From NCBI GenBank assembly GCA_025403435.1, contig JAJQZP010000418.1:248001-312000 (forward strand): a stretch of 64,000 nt of DNA. Direction: 5' to 3'. The position numbers and the translations under genes are program-made. Origin of the DNA: Artocarpus heterophyllus (lineage: Eukaryota; Streptophyta; Magnoliopsida; Rosales; Moraceae). Positions within the stretch are counted from its first letter, which is position 1. Every line of letters begins with the position of its first letter. Under the pieces are notes generated by a model. It was not told the DNA's origin. It was given only the letters and a program-made list of their open reading frames with translations, and did not search any database. This document shows positions 1 to 12,010 of the stretch, one piece after another.

Positions 1-1916
1 CGTCCTGTTTTGTCTTTCAGCAACACCATTCATAGTGGGCGAACTCGACATAGTGTACTATAGGACAATACCACTTTCTTCTAGGAACTTAGCTAACGGT
101 CTTAGACGTTGTTCACCTGAATCATCATATCTACTATAGTACTTACCCCCACAGTTAGATCTAATGCTTTTTATCATTTTGCTGAGTTGGTTTTCAATTT
201 CAACCTTATAATTTTTGAACACATCCAGCGACTGTGACTTTTTATGAATGAGATATATATAGCCATATCTGGAACAATTGTCTATGAATGTTATAAAATA
301 TTATTGACCATTCCAAGAAGCAAAGGGAATGGCCCACAAATATCTGTATGTATTAGTTCTAAGACATCCAAAGTCCTGTTGGCTTCATATCTTTTTTTAT
401 TGATTTGTTTCCCCTTAATATAGTTAGGACAAATATCAAAATCTGTAAAGTCTAAGGGGTCAAGAATTTCGTCTGACACAAGTCTCTCTATTCTCCTTCT
501 AGAGATATGACCCAATTTTTTGTGTCATAACGCAGCTGAATTCTCATTGGTTAATTTTCTCTTTATACCTCTAGTACTTAATTGCAAGGATTCATTAAAT
601 GAAGCAATTGTATCAAGTAAATAAAGGTTATCGTAACCTGATAAAGAATCAGAACCAACCAATTTTGAATCATGAAACAAACTAAATTTTCCATTTCCAA
701 ATGAACAAGAATAACTAGATTTGTCCAAAGCAGAAATAGAAATCAAATTTTGTCTAAAAGACGATACAATAAATGTTTCATCAAGATCCAAATAAAATCC
801 AGTCTTTAACAATAATCTAAATTTTTCTATTGCTTCAACTTCAACCTTCTTGCCATCGCCCATGTAGATGTACCTTTTACCATCATTTGGCTTTTGGCAT
901 CCCTGCATAGACACACTGATGTGAGTGGTTGCATTAGAATCCATCTACCAAGTGTGTTCAGGTACCAAAGTCAAATTAACCTTAGAATAAACCAAATTAA
1001 GAAGCATACGATTTTTGGCAAGCTAAGCGTGATAATTAGTACAATGCTTCTTTTTATGTCCTGTAGCTCTAGAGAATAAACAACCCGTACCTTCCGGATC
1101 AACTGGTCTCTTTTGTTGTTTCTTTTGAGGTGCCATAACTGTAGCTTTCTTATTCTTCTTTCTTTTCTTCCTGTTGTCATTGGAAGTATTAGCCAAGTGA
1201 GCACTTTCTGTCTTTTCCTGTTTCAACCTTTCCTCTTCTTGCACACAATGTGAGATGAGCTTATAAAGAGACCAAGTCTCCTTTTGGCAGTTATAGCTTA
1301 CCTTAAAATGATTGAATTGTGCAAGAAGAGATATAAGAACCAAATGCACTAGCAAGTCCTTAGAAAGATCAAGCTTAAGTGCTCTCAATTTTGAAGCAAG
1401 ATTAGACACCTCCATGATGTACTCCCTAATGTTCCCCTTACTTTTGTATCTCATTGAGATGAGGCTTGCCAAAAATGTACTTTTTTCAGCCTTTTTATTT
1501 TTGTTAAATCTCTTTTCAATGTCTTCAAGGAACTCTTTGCCTGTCTTTATCGTTTTCAATATAGTGCCCCTAAATGCTTCTGGAATGGCCTTCTTCATAA
1601 TCATCATACATATGTGATTTGACTTCTCCCGCCTTTCCATGTCCCTCTTTTCATCAGAGGAACTCTTACCTATAAGAGGTGCAGGAGAAAGAACCCTTAA
1701 AGTAAGGTCGAGATCCACGACTCCAAGAACTATAAGGAGGTTCTCTTGCCATGATTTGAAGTTGCTACCATTTAGCATAGGAATTAAATTGATGTTGACA
1801 GTAATATTTGAGGCAGAACTAGTAGCTGAATCAAAGAACAAAACAAACAAATCCAAAAGTAAGCTCACATAAGAATCCAAAATAATAATAACAAATCCAA
1901 ATAAAAGTAACTCCAT
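1..1916 (-). pseudogene. Ty1/copia gag-protease-integrase remnant
   Basis: Decayed 5' half of a copia polyprotein read on the minus strand and running off the left edge. From 1916 downwards: a gag region of the UBN2/copia type (motif MLNGSNFKSWQENLL), a lysine-rich stretch, and a CCHC knuckle near 1030-1075 in which the second Cys is Ser (CLFSRATGHKKKHC). Next is the protease start (MDSNATTHIS, where a functional copy has D-S/T-G), then GAG-pre-integrase (LGHISRRRIERLVSDEILD), then the integrase core through 290-1 (SRYGYIYLIH; GVAERQNRT). Stops and frame changes separate the blocks: stops near 950 and 515-525, a frame change near 290, and another stop near 50. The integrase Asp in the DRGG position reads Asn. 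In family terms this encodes capsid, protease and integrase of a cytoplasmic particle. Here it cannot make an intact protein. Confidence 0.88.
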
Positions 1917-3469
1917 CTCAAGCTATCAGGCACTCCATTAATATTTAGTCTTTGGATAGAAATGTTAACTTGTAAGTGATATCTTGGTGTAGTAATCAAA
2001 CACTGACAATAAGAATATGTCAAACAATAAATCTTCCTTTAGGCTGATTTATTGTTTACATGTAAAACCATATAATCATCACGTGTTTATCACTACAGGT
2101 GTACATGCAATTCTGTCAAATATTGCCTTCCTTTGGGCCGGTCAATATTCACATAAGTTGTATGGACATAACCGTTTATATTCCAAAACAAATTAATTTC
2201 CACAAGAGAGACCACTTTGGTGACATGTTAATTCAATTAATTCATCTCAATATATATATAATACCAATATTTGAATTTAAAATTGCACCAAAATTGACCA
2301 AAATAAAAATAAAAAAAAAAATTTTGGTCAAAAGTCAACCTACTCAAAGTCAACTAGTCAAAGTCAACGTCAACTTGACTAGGTCGGGTGGACCCAACTC
2401 AGATCCCAACCCAGCCCTCCTTTATTTTTCCTTTTCTTTTTTTTTTAATCAGGTCACCCAGTGGTTGAACCCCTAGTGACTGTCTGGTCATGGGCTGAGC
2501 CCGTGTTTGCTTTCTTTTATCCAGTCACAGACCTAGTTGGGCTCGTGTATACCCGATTTTTTTTTAATGATATGGTAACCTAGAGGTTTAACCCCTGGGT
2601 TATAACCGGTCCTTGGCCCAACTGGGCCCATGTAAAGAAGCCGAATAGGGTTTGGGCTTCCCAAAAAAACCCTAGGGGTTGAAAGACCCCCTTTGGGTGA
2701 AGCTGGTGCAGGAAGCCTATCAACTGCCTTTGCACCTTTTATCTGGCCAGTGCCCAAGAGGTACAACCAGAAGGGGCCGACGTTGGCGGTCGCAATGCCA
2801 GCCACTGGCCAATGGTCCCATGCTTTTTTTTTTTGTGAGTTTCTTGGGCGGCGGCTACAGGCCGCCCCTCTTCCCATTCTCGCAGCAGCTAAAGGCCGCA
2901 GCTTGCTCACCGGCGCAAAGCCCGACGCCGATGATGGTAGGGTCAGCTGCCAACCTAAATTGTATTTTTTTTTAATTCTTCTTAATGCAACAGCCAAAGG
3001 CCGTCGCTTTCCTTCTTGCGCTGGGCCTTTTGTCTTTCTGGCGCTGCCAGAGTCCTTCGTCGACCGTGGTAGGGTGCCGCCGGCTGAATTTCTAATGAAT
3101 GGTTTTTATGTACATAAAACCAAAACTTATGTATAATATACGAACTGTATAAAACCAAAACCAAAAACACATATATAAATCGTATTCAACCTTTTGCACG
3201 AAAACTGAATCCAAAACCGTATATGACTGATATATTAAATAAGTCCATTTATATTCAATCCTAAATATAAATCCTTATATATTAAATCAAAGCTTGTGTC
3301 TATGTATTTTTGAATACATTAATGTATTCCTTAAATAATTCAACCAAAATTTCAAACAATTGTTCTCAAATTCAACAATTTTAAAGAACAATAGATTGTT
3401 AAATTTAAGAATTTTTCTATGAGAGTTACATCTAAAAAATTATTGATTCCTAATGATTTAACATGAAGA
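1917..3469. other. Unresolved repeat-like DNA between copia gag and its LTR
   Basis: In an intact copia element gag starts shortly after the primer-binding site, but here about 1.5 kb separates them, so something was probably inserted. 2380-3090 is markedly GC-richer than its surroundings and contains imperfect direct repeats around an 'acccctag/acccctggg' phrase (about 2467 and 2590). 3101-3121 is a short palindrome centred on 'atgtacat'. Several 60-150 codon open frames overlap here on both strands, but none resembles a known protein. No terminal repeats were found for a second element. Confidence 0.4.
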
Positions 3470-3952
3470 GGCTCTAATATCACTTGTTAGAACAAAAATT
3501 ATCATGAAAACCATTACCACCTGGGATCATTCAAATCAAATCACCGAGAAAATTAATGAGATACAGAAGTTAACTTAAATCCAAGGATTAAATGTGATTT
3601 TTGAGTCTGTAAGTTGAGGATCTTCTAAGTTTAGTACATAAGTCTTTCTTCAAAGAATGTCTCTGTAATCTCTCTGTAGATGGAAAACAAAAAAATAACA
3701 CACGTGCTGACTTGGGGACCACAACTCCTTTATATAACTGCTAAACCCTAACAGTTTTTCTTAATTATCAATTTAGCCCATCATAAAATCAGTAATTATA
3801 TTTTGGTCTCTACACATAAGAGGCTCACACTTAATAATACATTAAAAGGCCAAAATCTAAATTGATCACTTTTGATTAGGCATCCTTATCTGATACCCTT
3901 TAATTCACATTTATTTAATTTATTAGCCTATATATTGGATTTAGTTCCAACA
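3470..3952 (-). mobile_element. Copia 5' LTR with degenerate primer-binding site
   Basis: The LTR spans 3485-3952 (468 bp) and is bounded by short inverted ends, tgttagaac at the left and ttccaaca at the right. Immediately left, 3470-3483 (ggctctaatatcac) is the reverse complement of a tRNA-iMet primer-binding site with two transitions from the usual GGCTCTGATACCAC. This order (PBS', then LTR) makes it the 5' LTR of a minus-strand element whose internal region lies to the left, consistent with the gag-pol at 1-1916. The outer flank starts gttga. The partner LTR is outside the window. A related, internally deleted LTR is at 5113-5314. Confidence 0.72.
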
Positions 3953-3959
3953 GTTGATT

Positions 3960-4570
3960 GATAGACCAAATCATTGTTTTGAGATGAATTTCCCCATCAC
4001 CACCTCATCTTTGTCATCCTAATCATCACCATTGAAGTATTCTCCCATCTCAATCTCTGTCCCGAGAATGGAATCCCTTGTTTTCTTTCGAGATAAAGTA
4101 ATCGTCCAAGTAAGCATCGCTCATTACACATTCCTCAATTCCTTCCTCAATGCATCTGACTGATACCCGTAGTCATGGAGGGAACTCAACGTCGTTGAAC
4201 CGCGCGGTGTAAACAATGTAAGCAACATATTGTGCGTTGCGGGACAACAACCGCCGCCTTATTCTCGCTTGGATCAAAAGTTGGGCTATGTCATATATGT
4301 GTGCCATTTCTGAAAATTTGCACAACTTGCCAATTCACATGCTATGTCAATTGGCGTTGAAAGTTAAGATCAAAGTTTTCCTACCATAATTCTATATGAA
4401 GAATTACCTGGAAATAATAGGTTTGTAGTTTGATACACGAAAAAACATTGAGCCCAACACATCTTGGTCGGCACAGAGATTGTATATGTCCCACGGTATA
4501 GATAGGTCTCTGAGTGCGAGCATACACAAAAATTTACCACTCATTTTATCTAACATAAAACTCTGGTCAC
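3960..4570 (-). pseudogene. F-box/PP2-B (phloem lectin-like) pseudogene, exons 2 and 3
   Basis: Minus-strand translation of about 4440-4565 gives SFMLDKMSGKFLCMLALRDL followed by SIPWD. This is the exon-2 signature of PP2-B proteins; compare SFSIDRQSGKKCFMVGAREL followed by SIAWGD in the intact gene at 21232-21350. Further down, about 4310-3960 gives an exon-3-like stretch (DIAQLLIQARIRRRLLSRNA, then QYVAYIVYTARF, then VRCIEEGIEE and, after a frame change, EIEMGEYFNG). There is a stop after VEFPP and at least one frameshift. I found no F-box exon upstream (above 4570). The fragment ends within a few bases of the copia LTR at 3952, so that insertion may have cut the gene. Confidence 0.6.
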
Positions 4571-5112
4571 CCAAAGATAAAGAACGTTAGAATTGAACAT
4601 ACCAAAAATAAATAAATAAATGAATCAGGGTTTTTTTTGTACTATTTTATACTATACATTTTGTGCTTATTAACATTGTCTATCAGTTCTATAGTTTTTT
4701 TTTATCCACTACTAGTTTTGACCAATTGAATAACTACTTTAAAAATTGTTAACTTGTTAATTAACTTGTTCACTCTATATCTCACAAATAGTAAGGATTT
4801 ATTTTAGTAGTTAAAATTAGCATTTAAGTAAGGTACAAATTAGATATGATATTTATTACAATTTAATGGTACAATTTTGAGAGCTTATAACATTTTAATA
4901 AGCTTAAAATATAGGGGATAAAATAGTAAGTAACTCTTAAAAAAACGTACTATGTGCTATAACATGTTTCTAGTATTTCACATATTTTGATTGAAGTTGC
5001 TCCACCATTTCCTATTATCACCTCTCATCTTGAATCCCGTGGAGTAAAATCATTGTTAATTCATTCAACAAGCTACTATACAACATTTTGCATCTCTTTT
5101 AAGAAAACATCA
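4571..5112. other. AT-rich intergenic DNA, nothing recognised
   Basis: No open frame of note, no clear terminal repeats and no recognisable gene fragment. The F-box exon expected upstream of the 3960-4570 pseudogene is not visible here. Confidence 0.5.
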
Positions 5113-5331
5113 TGTTAGAACATAATTTTACCATGAAAACCATCATCAACAAGAAATGTTCATATCAAATTATCGAGAAAATTAATATGATGCAAAAGCT
5201 AACCTGAATTCATAAATAGAATGTGATTCTTGAATTTATAAGTTAAGGATCTTTCAAGTCTAATATATACACTTTTATTTAATACATTCAACCATATTTG
5301 GATTAGTTCTAACAATCTTCTACTTGGGCTA
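5113..5331 (-). mobile_element. Copia 3' LTR (internally deleted) and polypurine tract
   Basis: 5113-5314 starts tgttagaac and ends ttctaaca. It shares its first 130 or so bases with the LTR at 3485-3952 (both read ...ttaccatgaaaaccat... or a close variant) but lacks much of the central part. The bases right of it (5315-5331, atcttctacttgggc) are the reverse complement of a copia polypurine tract; compare 62842-62855 beside the LTR at 62066. This order (LTR, then PPT') makes it the 3' LTR of a minus-strand element whose internal region lies to the right, which fits the RNase H remnant at 10082-11050. Confidence 0.62.
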
Positions 5332-5421
5332 TATATGCAACTTTATACATATGAATTATACCTTATGAGCACATGAATATTGCTATCAAAACCGTATGTA
5401 TTTCAACGATCTTGTTCATAT

Positions 5422-8400
5422 CACTTCAACAAATATGCTCTTCAATGACATGTAAAAAATGTCGTTGATTAGTTTTCACGACATTTTTTCATATGTCGTT
5501 GAATCAGGGTGCCGTGGAAAGTCTACGACATTTTTTTTCGTGTCCTGCTTAATGTCATTATTTCTTTTTTCATGACACTAAAATACTGTTATCTTAATTT
5601 TTTTCAATTCTGTGAACGTTTCTGACACAACATTGAAGAAATGTTGTGATTAAGATTTACTGATAACTCTAAGAAAATGTCATCGAAAAATTTTTAATGA
5701 CACAAGCAAAATGCCATAGATCTTTGTAAATAAAAAAAATTTTAAAAAAATTAAATTCAGTTTTATTATCATTTTTTAAATATAATTTTTTATTATCATT
5801 ATTTAATTAATAATTATATAATTCATAATTTTTTCCTTAAAAAATTCATAATTATGTATTATCAAGTTCAAATTTCACAAATTATGAACATAAAAAAATA
5901 ATGATTGCTAACATGATTATAGATAAATAAAAACAATCAACAATACATTTCAAGAGAACTCAAAGCCAAACACCAATATCAAAACTTAGGCTTTGGAGTG
6001 CATAATCATAAGTAGAATAATTATAATAATCATTATAAATCATCTCCTCTTAGCCACATGAACAATTACATTTTTCTAAGTAACTTATTCCAACAAGTCA
6101 TGTGCATCTTGTATTCGGGTAATTAGCGGCGGCAGTCCAATCCCATTTGCATCTCCTATTCAGCTACTTGCAACAACAAATCAACACTGGAACCAACAAA
6201 AAACAAAAATATTGAATTGTATAGTCATATTTCATGGTCAATCAGTAAACAACATCTCAAGAAATGGAAATCAATAAGCAACTCAAAAAATGGAAAAAAA
6301 GAAGAAAATAGAAATCAAGGAATTATGAATCGCTGGTGTCTTAACTCTAGAAACATTGGTTTTGTTTAAATTTTTGGTTTTGCTTCATGTTAAAATGTGG
6401 TTTTAATTTGACTAGCTAGTTTTGTTCATGTTTCTGGTTTTCCTTCACATGTTTTGTCGAATGTTAAAGAGTGGCTTCAATTCGCCTAGGAGTTTAGGCC
6501 CACTCTTACTGTCTTTATTGCTCTTGTTTTTGTAGGTTGTTTTGCCTGATGCTTTCTGTACTTTGTTTTGCTTTCATTGAAGTCCACTTATTAACCCAAA
6601 AAATAAGAAATAAAAAAAAAAAAATACCTGGTTTGTAAACGACAATAAAGTATGGAAAAAAATACCTGTCGTTCAACTATACAAACAAAGGGTCTTCTAA
6701 AACTGAAGACGTCATTTTCAGACACAAACAAGAAAAGAATTTAGCACAAAAGCTAATGTTGTTGTTGGCTTAAATGACAATGGAATTTATCAGTCTCTTA
6801 TGGTTCCCCACGTCCTAGCCCGAAGAACGACGTCGTTCGCCACGTTGTTGTTCTTTTCTGGCAGAGCTTGAGCTGTTGGTGCAGAGGAGGTCACCAATCC
6901 GAAGAGGAGACGAGACTGCAAGTCAGCCAAAGGAAATCGGCATTAGAAAAATGACAGTACTCAAATTGAATTATTTGTAGCAGAGAAAAAAGGCAAGAGA
7001 TGTGTCTCACCTTTGGAAGTCATTTATATGAATTTGTACCCTGAAAATTGTTCTTATCAAGATCCAATTTATGAAACAGTGTATAATATTTATGAAATAA
7101 AATTAAAAAAAAAAACGAAGGTAAAATCACAAGACTTAGCGAACCTGAGAGGAAGCCTTGCAGTGTTTTTTCTTCGGAGAAGAAGATTTTCCCATTTTTT
7201 TTTTTTTACCTGTAAATCACTAAGCAAAGAGATGACAAAAAGCAAACCCAGAAAAGACAACAACAACAACAACAACGGCGACAATAATAATAAAATAGAA
7301 GAAAACAAAGAAAAAATAAAGGAAGTGGAAAAGGCGAAGAGAATTCAATTAATGCGTGAATAATTGGGGATGAAATTGAGAAAGAAAGTGAAAGCAAAAA
7401 AGAAATCAAGTAAGATGAGTTTCTTTTTCTATTTACTAAAGGATGGTGATCTTTAATGCCAATTTCCTCAGATTATTGAGTTTTCTGCAACTCAATTGGA
7501 TTCCCTTCTCAATGTATTCATGCAAGTCGGAAGAGGAAATCAATTATTTCCTGTAAATCATATTCCTTTCTCCCTTTAGTTTACTGCTACTCAATTGAAT
7601 CGTCACTTTTTGCTGCTAAGTTGAGCTCTCGGGTGTACAAAACAGAGATATAAAGAACAAGGAGAGAAGAAGTATTGCGTGAAGTTAAAACAAAGTGCCA
7701 ATATTTTATAAGAAAACTTGCAAATCTGAAAACAAAAAACAAAGCGCCAAATGCTGTTGCCAATCTCTTTTTTTTTTTTTTTTTTTTTTTCCCTTGAAGT
7801 TAAAACCATTCCACCGCCAATCTGAAAACATGGATGCCCTATAAAAAAAAAAAAGAAGAAGAAGAGAGAAACGCGGTTGCTATTACCCTATTATTATCTC
7901 TATCTCCTATTTTTGTGTTGTTTTGTTTTTCAAAGAAAAAAAGAACCGTTTTTTTCTCTGTGGAAGTATGCTGAACTCAGCATATATATGTATATGTATA
8001 TATATATTTTATTTTATTTTTTTGAATTTCAAACACGCCTACACATTATTCATTATATATATTAGTACACAATAATTACCATATCAAACGACATTTAATT
8101 TAAAATTATTATATTTCTATTATCAAGGTTATATATAAAATTTATAATTTTAAATTACGTACATTTGCAATTCAGTTGTAATATTTTGTTTTGTTAATAT
8201 AATTTTCAAGAACTCTTTCTGATTTTAAATTTTAATAGTTGATTTTTAATGTTTCATTAAATAGTCGTTTTGAAGGAAATCGCTGATAAACTTTAGTTTA
8301 CGCTAGATTTTCTCATTGCTACACGATTTTTTCAGCAATACATATTTATTCTTTCAGAATTATATATATATATATATATATATCTTAGCATGAATACGTT

Positions 8401-9792
8401 GCCATTGCAAAACCGAAAAAGAAATGTGACCATCAGTCAATTTATAAATTTATCTTTCTTTTTTGGTATTAAAAAGTTATTTTCAACGTAACTGAAAAAA
8501 AAAAAAAAAAAGAACCGGCCACAATATGATTCTAAAACATAGGACTGGATGTATGAATTATATTTGAGTCTTGATTAGTAGATTAATTTAATTCTTTATT
8601 TTAAAAAGCAAACAGAGTAATTAACCTTATTTTAAATTACATATATAAAAAAGGTATTAATTTCTTATCTAAAAGTATTTCTCAACGTTAACCAATTGGT
8701 CTCCTTTCTTGTAGCTTTCGTGGCAGGAGCTTTTGGATCACTTGGGGCCTTTTTTTTAATCAACTTTCATATGTTTTCGACAGTGTAAAAAAAAGTTTCA
8801 CTAATGATGTTAAACAACTATCCAGGTAAAGGACAAGTTGTGGTTTTCTCTATCATAAAAGGCAAACTGAAAACAAATTTGTGAAACTAAAAATTAGATT
8901 TTCAGATCAAGGAAACTGAGATTTAGAACCAACCACAACCAGTTAGCTTATAACTATCACTGGTCCCTTTTTCCCACTCATTAGTTTATGATACATATAA
9001 ATCAAGTGACTTATTTTTGTAACCGAACACAGTGAGCAAATGAGTTGCACATCGTATTTCCATATTTATGTTTTGCATGACCTATAACTATGCTTTTATA
9101 CAAATATCTTTCGTTTTTATAAAGCTTTTTTTTTTTTTTTTTAAATATTCCCTTAACAATTTGTTTTCATTCCGCATGATAAAACAATCTCTTCCCATGT
9201 AAAAATTAAAAACCTTTGAGCCTGAAGCACAAAAGTATTGTACGCATGACCTTTTACAGGTGTAAATTTAAGTGTGCATGAAGGGTTAATAGCTTATATA
9301 GAGTAAGGAAGTTTTTGTTTTTGTTTTTTTTTCAAAAGATTACTTATCATGTCAAACTGATTTTTTGTTTGCATCCTTTTCATTTGTAATAGGTTAATCT
9401 GCACACTCACCCATTTTCCTGATTTTAAAAGCGCTAAAATCTTGGTTTGTTTCTCTATGTCTTACTTATATAATGAATTTTGGCTAAGGTCTTACAATAC
9501 TAACTAAATTATATGTAAACATTATAGGTGAGAGAAACCAAATAACTAACGACCAGTAGTGTTTTTTCAATTGAAAAGATTGATAGATATTTGGTAAAGA
9601 CCATTGGGTGAATATTATGAAATTTGAATAGAATTTTTATGACATTAAATTTACAACATTTTTATAGTAATGTCGTAAAAGTATGGATATGATGACATTT
9701 GATAATTAAATGTCCTCTTAAAGTGCTTTTAACGACATTTTAAGAAAAATGTTGTAAATTTTCTGTCGTCAAAACCACTTTTTGTTGTAGTG
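5422..9792. mobile_element. CACTA-like non-autonomous DNA transposon (candidate)
   Basis: The left end reads CACTTCAACAAATATG (5422) and the right end is the complement of CACTACAACAAAAAGTGG (ending 9792), fitting the CACTA terminal consensus with one change. Both ends carry subterminal repeats of a gacattt/aaatgtc phrase: about 5447-5720 (several copies of acgacattttt and variants) and 9638-9770. A 3-bp ata flanks the right end (9793-9795) and also occurs at 5418-5420, with one extra t before the left end. No transposase is recognisable inside. The interior is AT-rich with polyT runs, a purine-rich low-complexity stretch at 7240-7400 and a TA microsatellite near 8360. It seems to lie inside the 3' part of a copia element, whose pieces flank it. 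Confidence 0.5.
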
Positions 9793-10081
9793 ATAAACCA
9801 TATCAATATAAGATTAAAACGACCTTCGTTACATAAATCGTAATTAGACCCATCAATAGTTACATATACCAATATAACTAAAGACAAAGATCAAGCATGG
9901 ATCTTAACATGCCTGTTTCCAACTAGTCCACCAAAAAAAAAAAAAAAACCTTAATGAGATCAAACCATACCAAAATCAAAGGTGAATAAACCCAACTTTA
10001 TTTCTATAGAAAATAACCTAAAAAATATCCATAAGTTGAAATAATTGAAAATGTCTATATAAAAAAAAATCTAAAATTACA
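9793..10081 (-). other. Copia 3' untranslated remnant
   Basis: AT-rich DNA between the CACTA right end and the RNase H remnant. By position it should be the 3' non-coding part of the same copia element as 5113-5331. Nothing else is recognisable. Confidence 0.4.
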
Positions 10082-11050
10082 AACTCTTACTAAAATTGAA
10101 TATCCTCAAAAGATATGACACCTAAACGAGCTATGTGCTCATGAAACATTTTGGGTAGCAACTCCTTAGTATGTGGATCCACAATCATGGAGTTTGTATT
10201 GATATGCTCTATAGACAACTGTCCACTCTGAACACTTTCTTTCACGACTAGAAACTTGATGTCTATATACTTCGACTTTGTCGAGCTCCTATTGTTGTTT
10301 GAATATAGAACTGCTGATTATTGTCACAAAATAACTTGAGTGGTCTTTCAATATTGTCTACTATAGGCAGTCCCGTGACAAAATTCTATAGCCATATTCC
10401 ATGATTGAACGTCTCATAACATGCTATGAATTCTGCCACCATGGTTGAAGAGGCTATAAGAGACTATTTAGCACTCCTTCATAGACGACATCTCCAGCTA
10501 GAAGGTAGACATAGCCTGACATAGATTTCATACTATCTTGGCATCTAGTATAATCGGAGTTAGTATACCTAACGATCTCAAGCTGTTTTGACCTCCAATT
10601 AATGATCATGATCATGTAGTCCTTTGTTCTCTGTAAATTCCTGAAGACTTATTTCGCTGCTATCTAGTGATCCTTTTCAGGATTGCTTAAGTATCTACCT
10701 AACATCCCTATAACGTATACAATATCTGGATGTGTACAAACCTGACCATACATCAGATACCTACTATTGACGCATAAGCAATCTTCTATATTTCCTTAAC
10801 CTCAAAACATTCTTAGGGCACTGATTGAGACTAAACTTATCTCCCTTAGCCACATGGGTATCATCTGGTTTGTAATCCTATATGTCATATCTCTTGAGAA
10901 CCTTTTCAATATAGCATTTTTGTGATAATCTAAGAATACCTCGAGAATGATCCTAGTGTTTCTATATACCTGACACAAAAGAGGCATCATCAAGATCCTT
11001 CATGTCAAATGTCTTTGATAGATATTTATTGGTTTCGTACAATAAGCCTA
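10082..11050 (-). pseudogene. Ty1/copia reverse transcriptase/RNase H remnant
   Basis: Minus-strand translation gives the C-terminal part of a copia polyprotein in broken frames. About 10990-10800 gives the end of the reverse transcriptase (ILKRFSRDMTYR). About 10440-10300 gives the RNase H core (MVAEFIAC, then NFVTGLPIVDNIERPLKLFC followed by DNQ). About 10280-10090 gives the element's C terminus (matching the family phrases 'IGTNSM', 'DPHTKELLPKMFHEH'). Many stops interrupt it. This end normally forms the RNase H that degrades the RNA template. The block is in the same orientation as the 3' LTR at 5113-5314 and probably belongs to it. No 5' half of this element was found to the right. Confidence 0.75.
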
Positions 11051-11765
11051 TATCGTTACTGGCAAGCAACGATATAATTTTTTATTGACCTATCAAAGAA
11101 TTATCTTTGTTTTTCCAAAAAGAAAGGCTAAATGACTAGTGAACTAAAACCTGCATGATGTTATTACTTATATCACAAATTTGCCTAAAAAAGTCATAAA
11201 AATAAAAGTCTCTTGCAGGAAAAAAGTCTAATTCTCTACAAAAAGTCTTTCTTCAACGTTGATCTTTCTTCATACGTGGATCGATTGCGAAGTCTATTCT
11301 TCTTTTTTTTTTTGGTTTATTGGGGTTTTGCTTAGCTATAACTTTTTAATTTTCCTTTTCAACTCCTGTTTTTTCTAAGGAAATTAACTTTTTTTCTCCT
11401 TTCTGACTCTCTCTCTCCCTCCGAAAAGTTGCTTTTACTTTTTTGCTTGGTATGATTTTTTCCTTATCTTTAGCCTGTCATTTTCTATGTCATATATAAA
11501 CAAATTAGCATCTAATTTGGCGTCTTCCCGTACAAATTCATACATGTTATTGAGAAATATATGCAAAATCTTAAAGATTTGGAAGTATTGTCACCGATGC
11601 CATTTTTTGAGACTTAGTTTTGTTTACACCACAAAATAGTAAAAATTATTATATCACAAATTTGATATATTTTTGTGTTCCTTAGGGATATTTGGTATCC
11701 CATCGGGATATTTTTTGTGTCCTACAAAAATATTTTGTGGGCCTTGTCAAGATATGTTTTGAGGC
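11051..11765. other. AT-rich DNA, nothing recognised
   Basis: Contains pyrimidine-rich runs (about 11300-11430) and no supported gene, repeat end or RNA. Confidence 0.45.
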
Positions 11766-12010
11766 TTTTGGATAAATGACTTTAAGAAAAAAAAATTTTA
11801 GACATATTACCTCTTTTTTTTTTTTACATAAAAAATCAAGCCTTTAGACAAAAAACTTGCTTCAATTTTTATTTTTTTCATCATGTTGAGGTTTCTTTCC
11901 TTGCTCAGGGTAATTTTTTCATCTTTTTAAAGAAAAACTGAAACAGTTTTCCTACTCAGGAGGGTTGATTTTTGTGCAAAAAAAAAGAAGTCATTTATCC
12001 AAAAAAAGTT
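11766..12010. mobile_element. MITE-like inverted-repeat element, copy 1
   Basis: The left end (ttttggataaatgacttt, from about 11766) is matched in inverted orientation by the right end (aagtcatttatccaaaa, ending about 12007). The interior carries a catgttgaggtt phrase and 'gaaacagttttcctac', both closely matched in the element at 17862-18105. About 245 bp with no coding capacity, so it is a probable non-autonomous DNA transposon. I could not define a target duplication. Confidence 0.5.

Noticed and set aside
2533..3170. Open frames of 60-154 codons in a GC-rich block
   Set aside because: They overlap on both strands and no family or splice context is recognisable. The block looks like repeat DNA between copia parts.
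7013..7409. Lys/Asn-rich and Leu/Phe-rich frames
   Set aside because: They are low-complexity translations of an (aac)n/(aat)n and purine-rich stretch inside the CACTA-like element.
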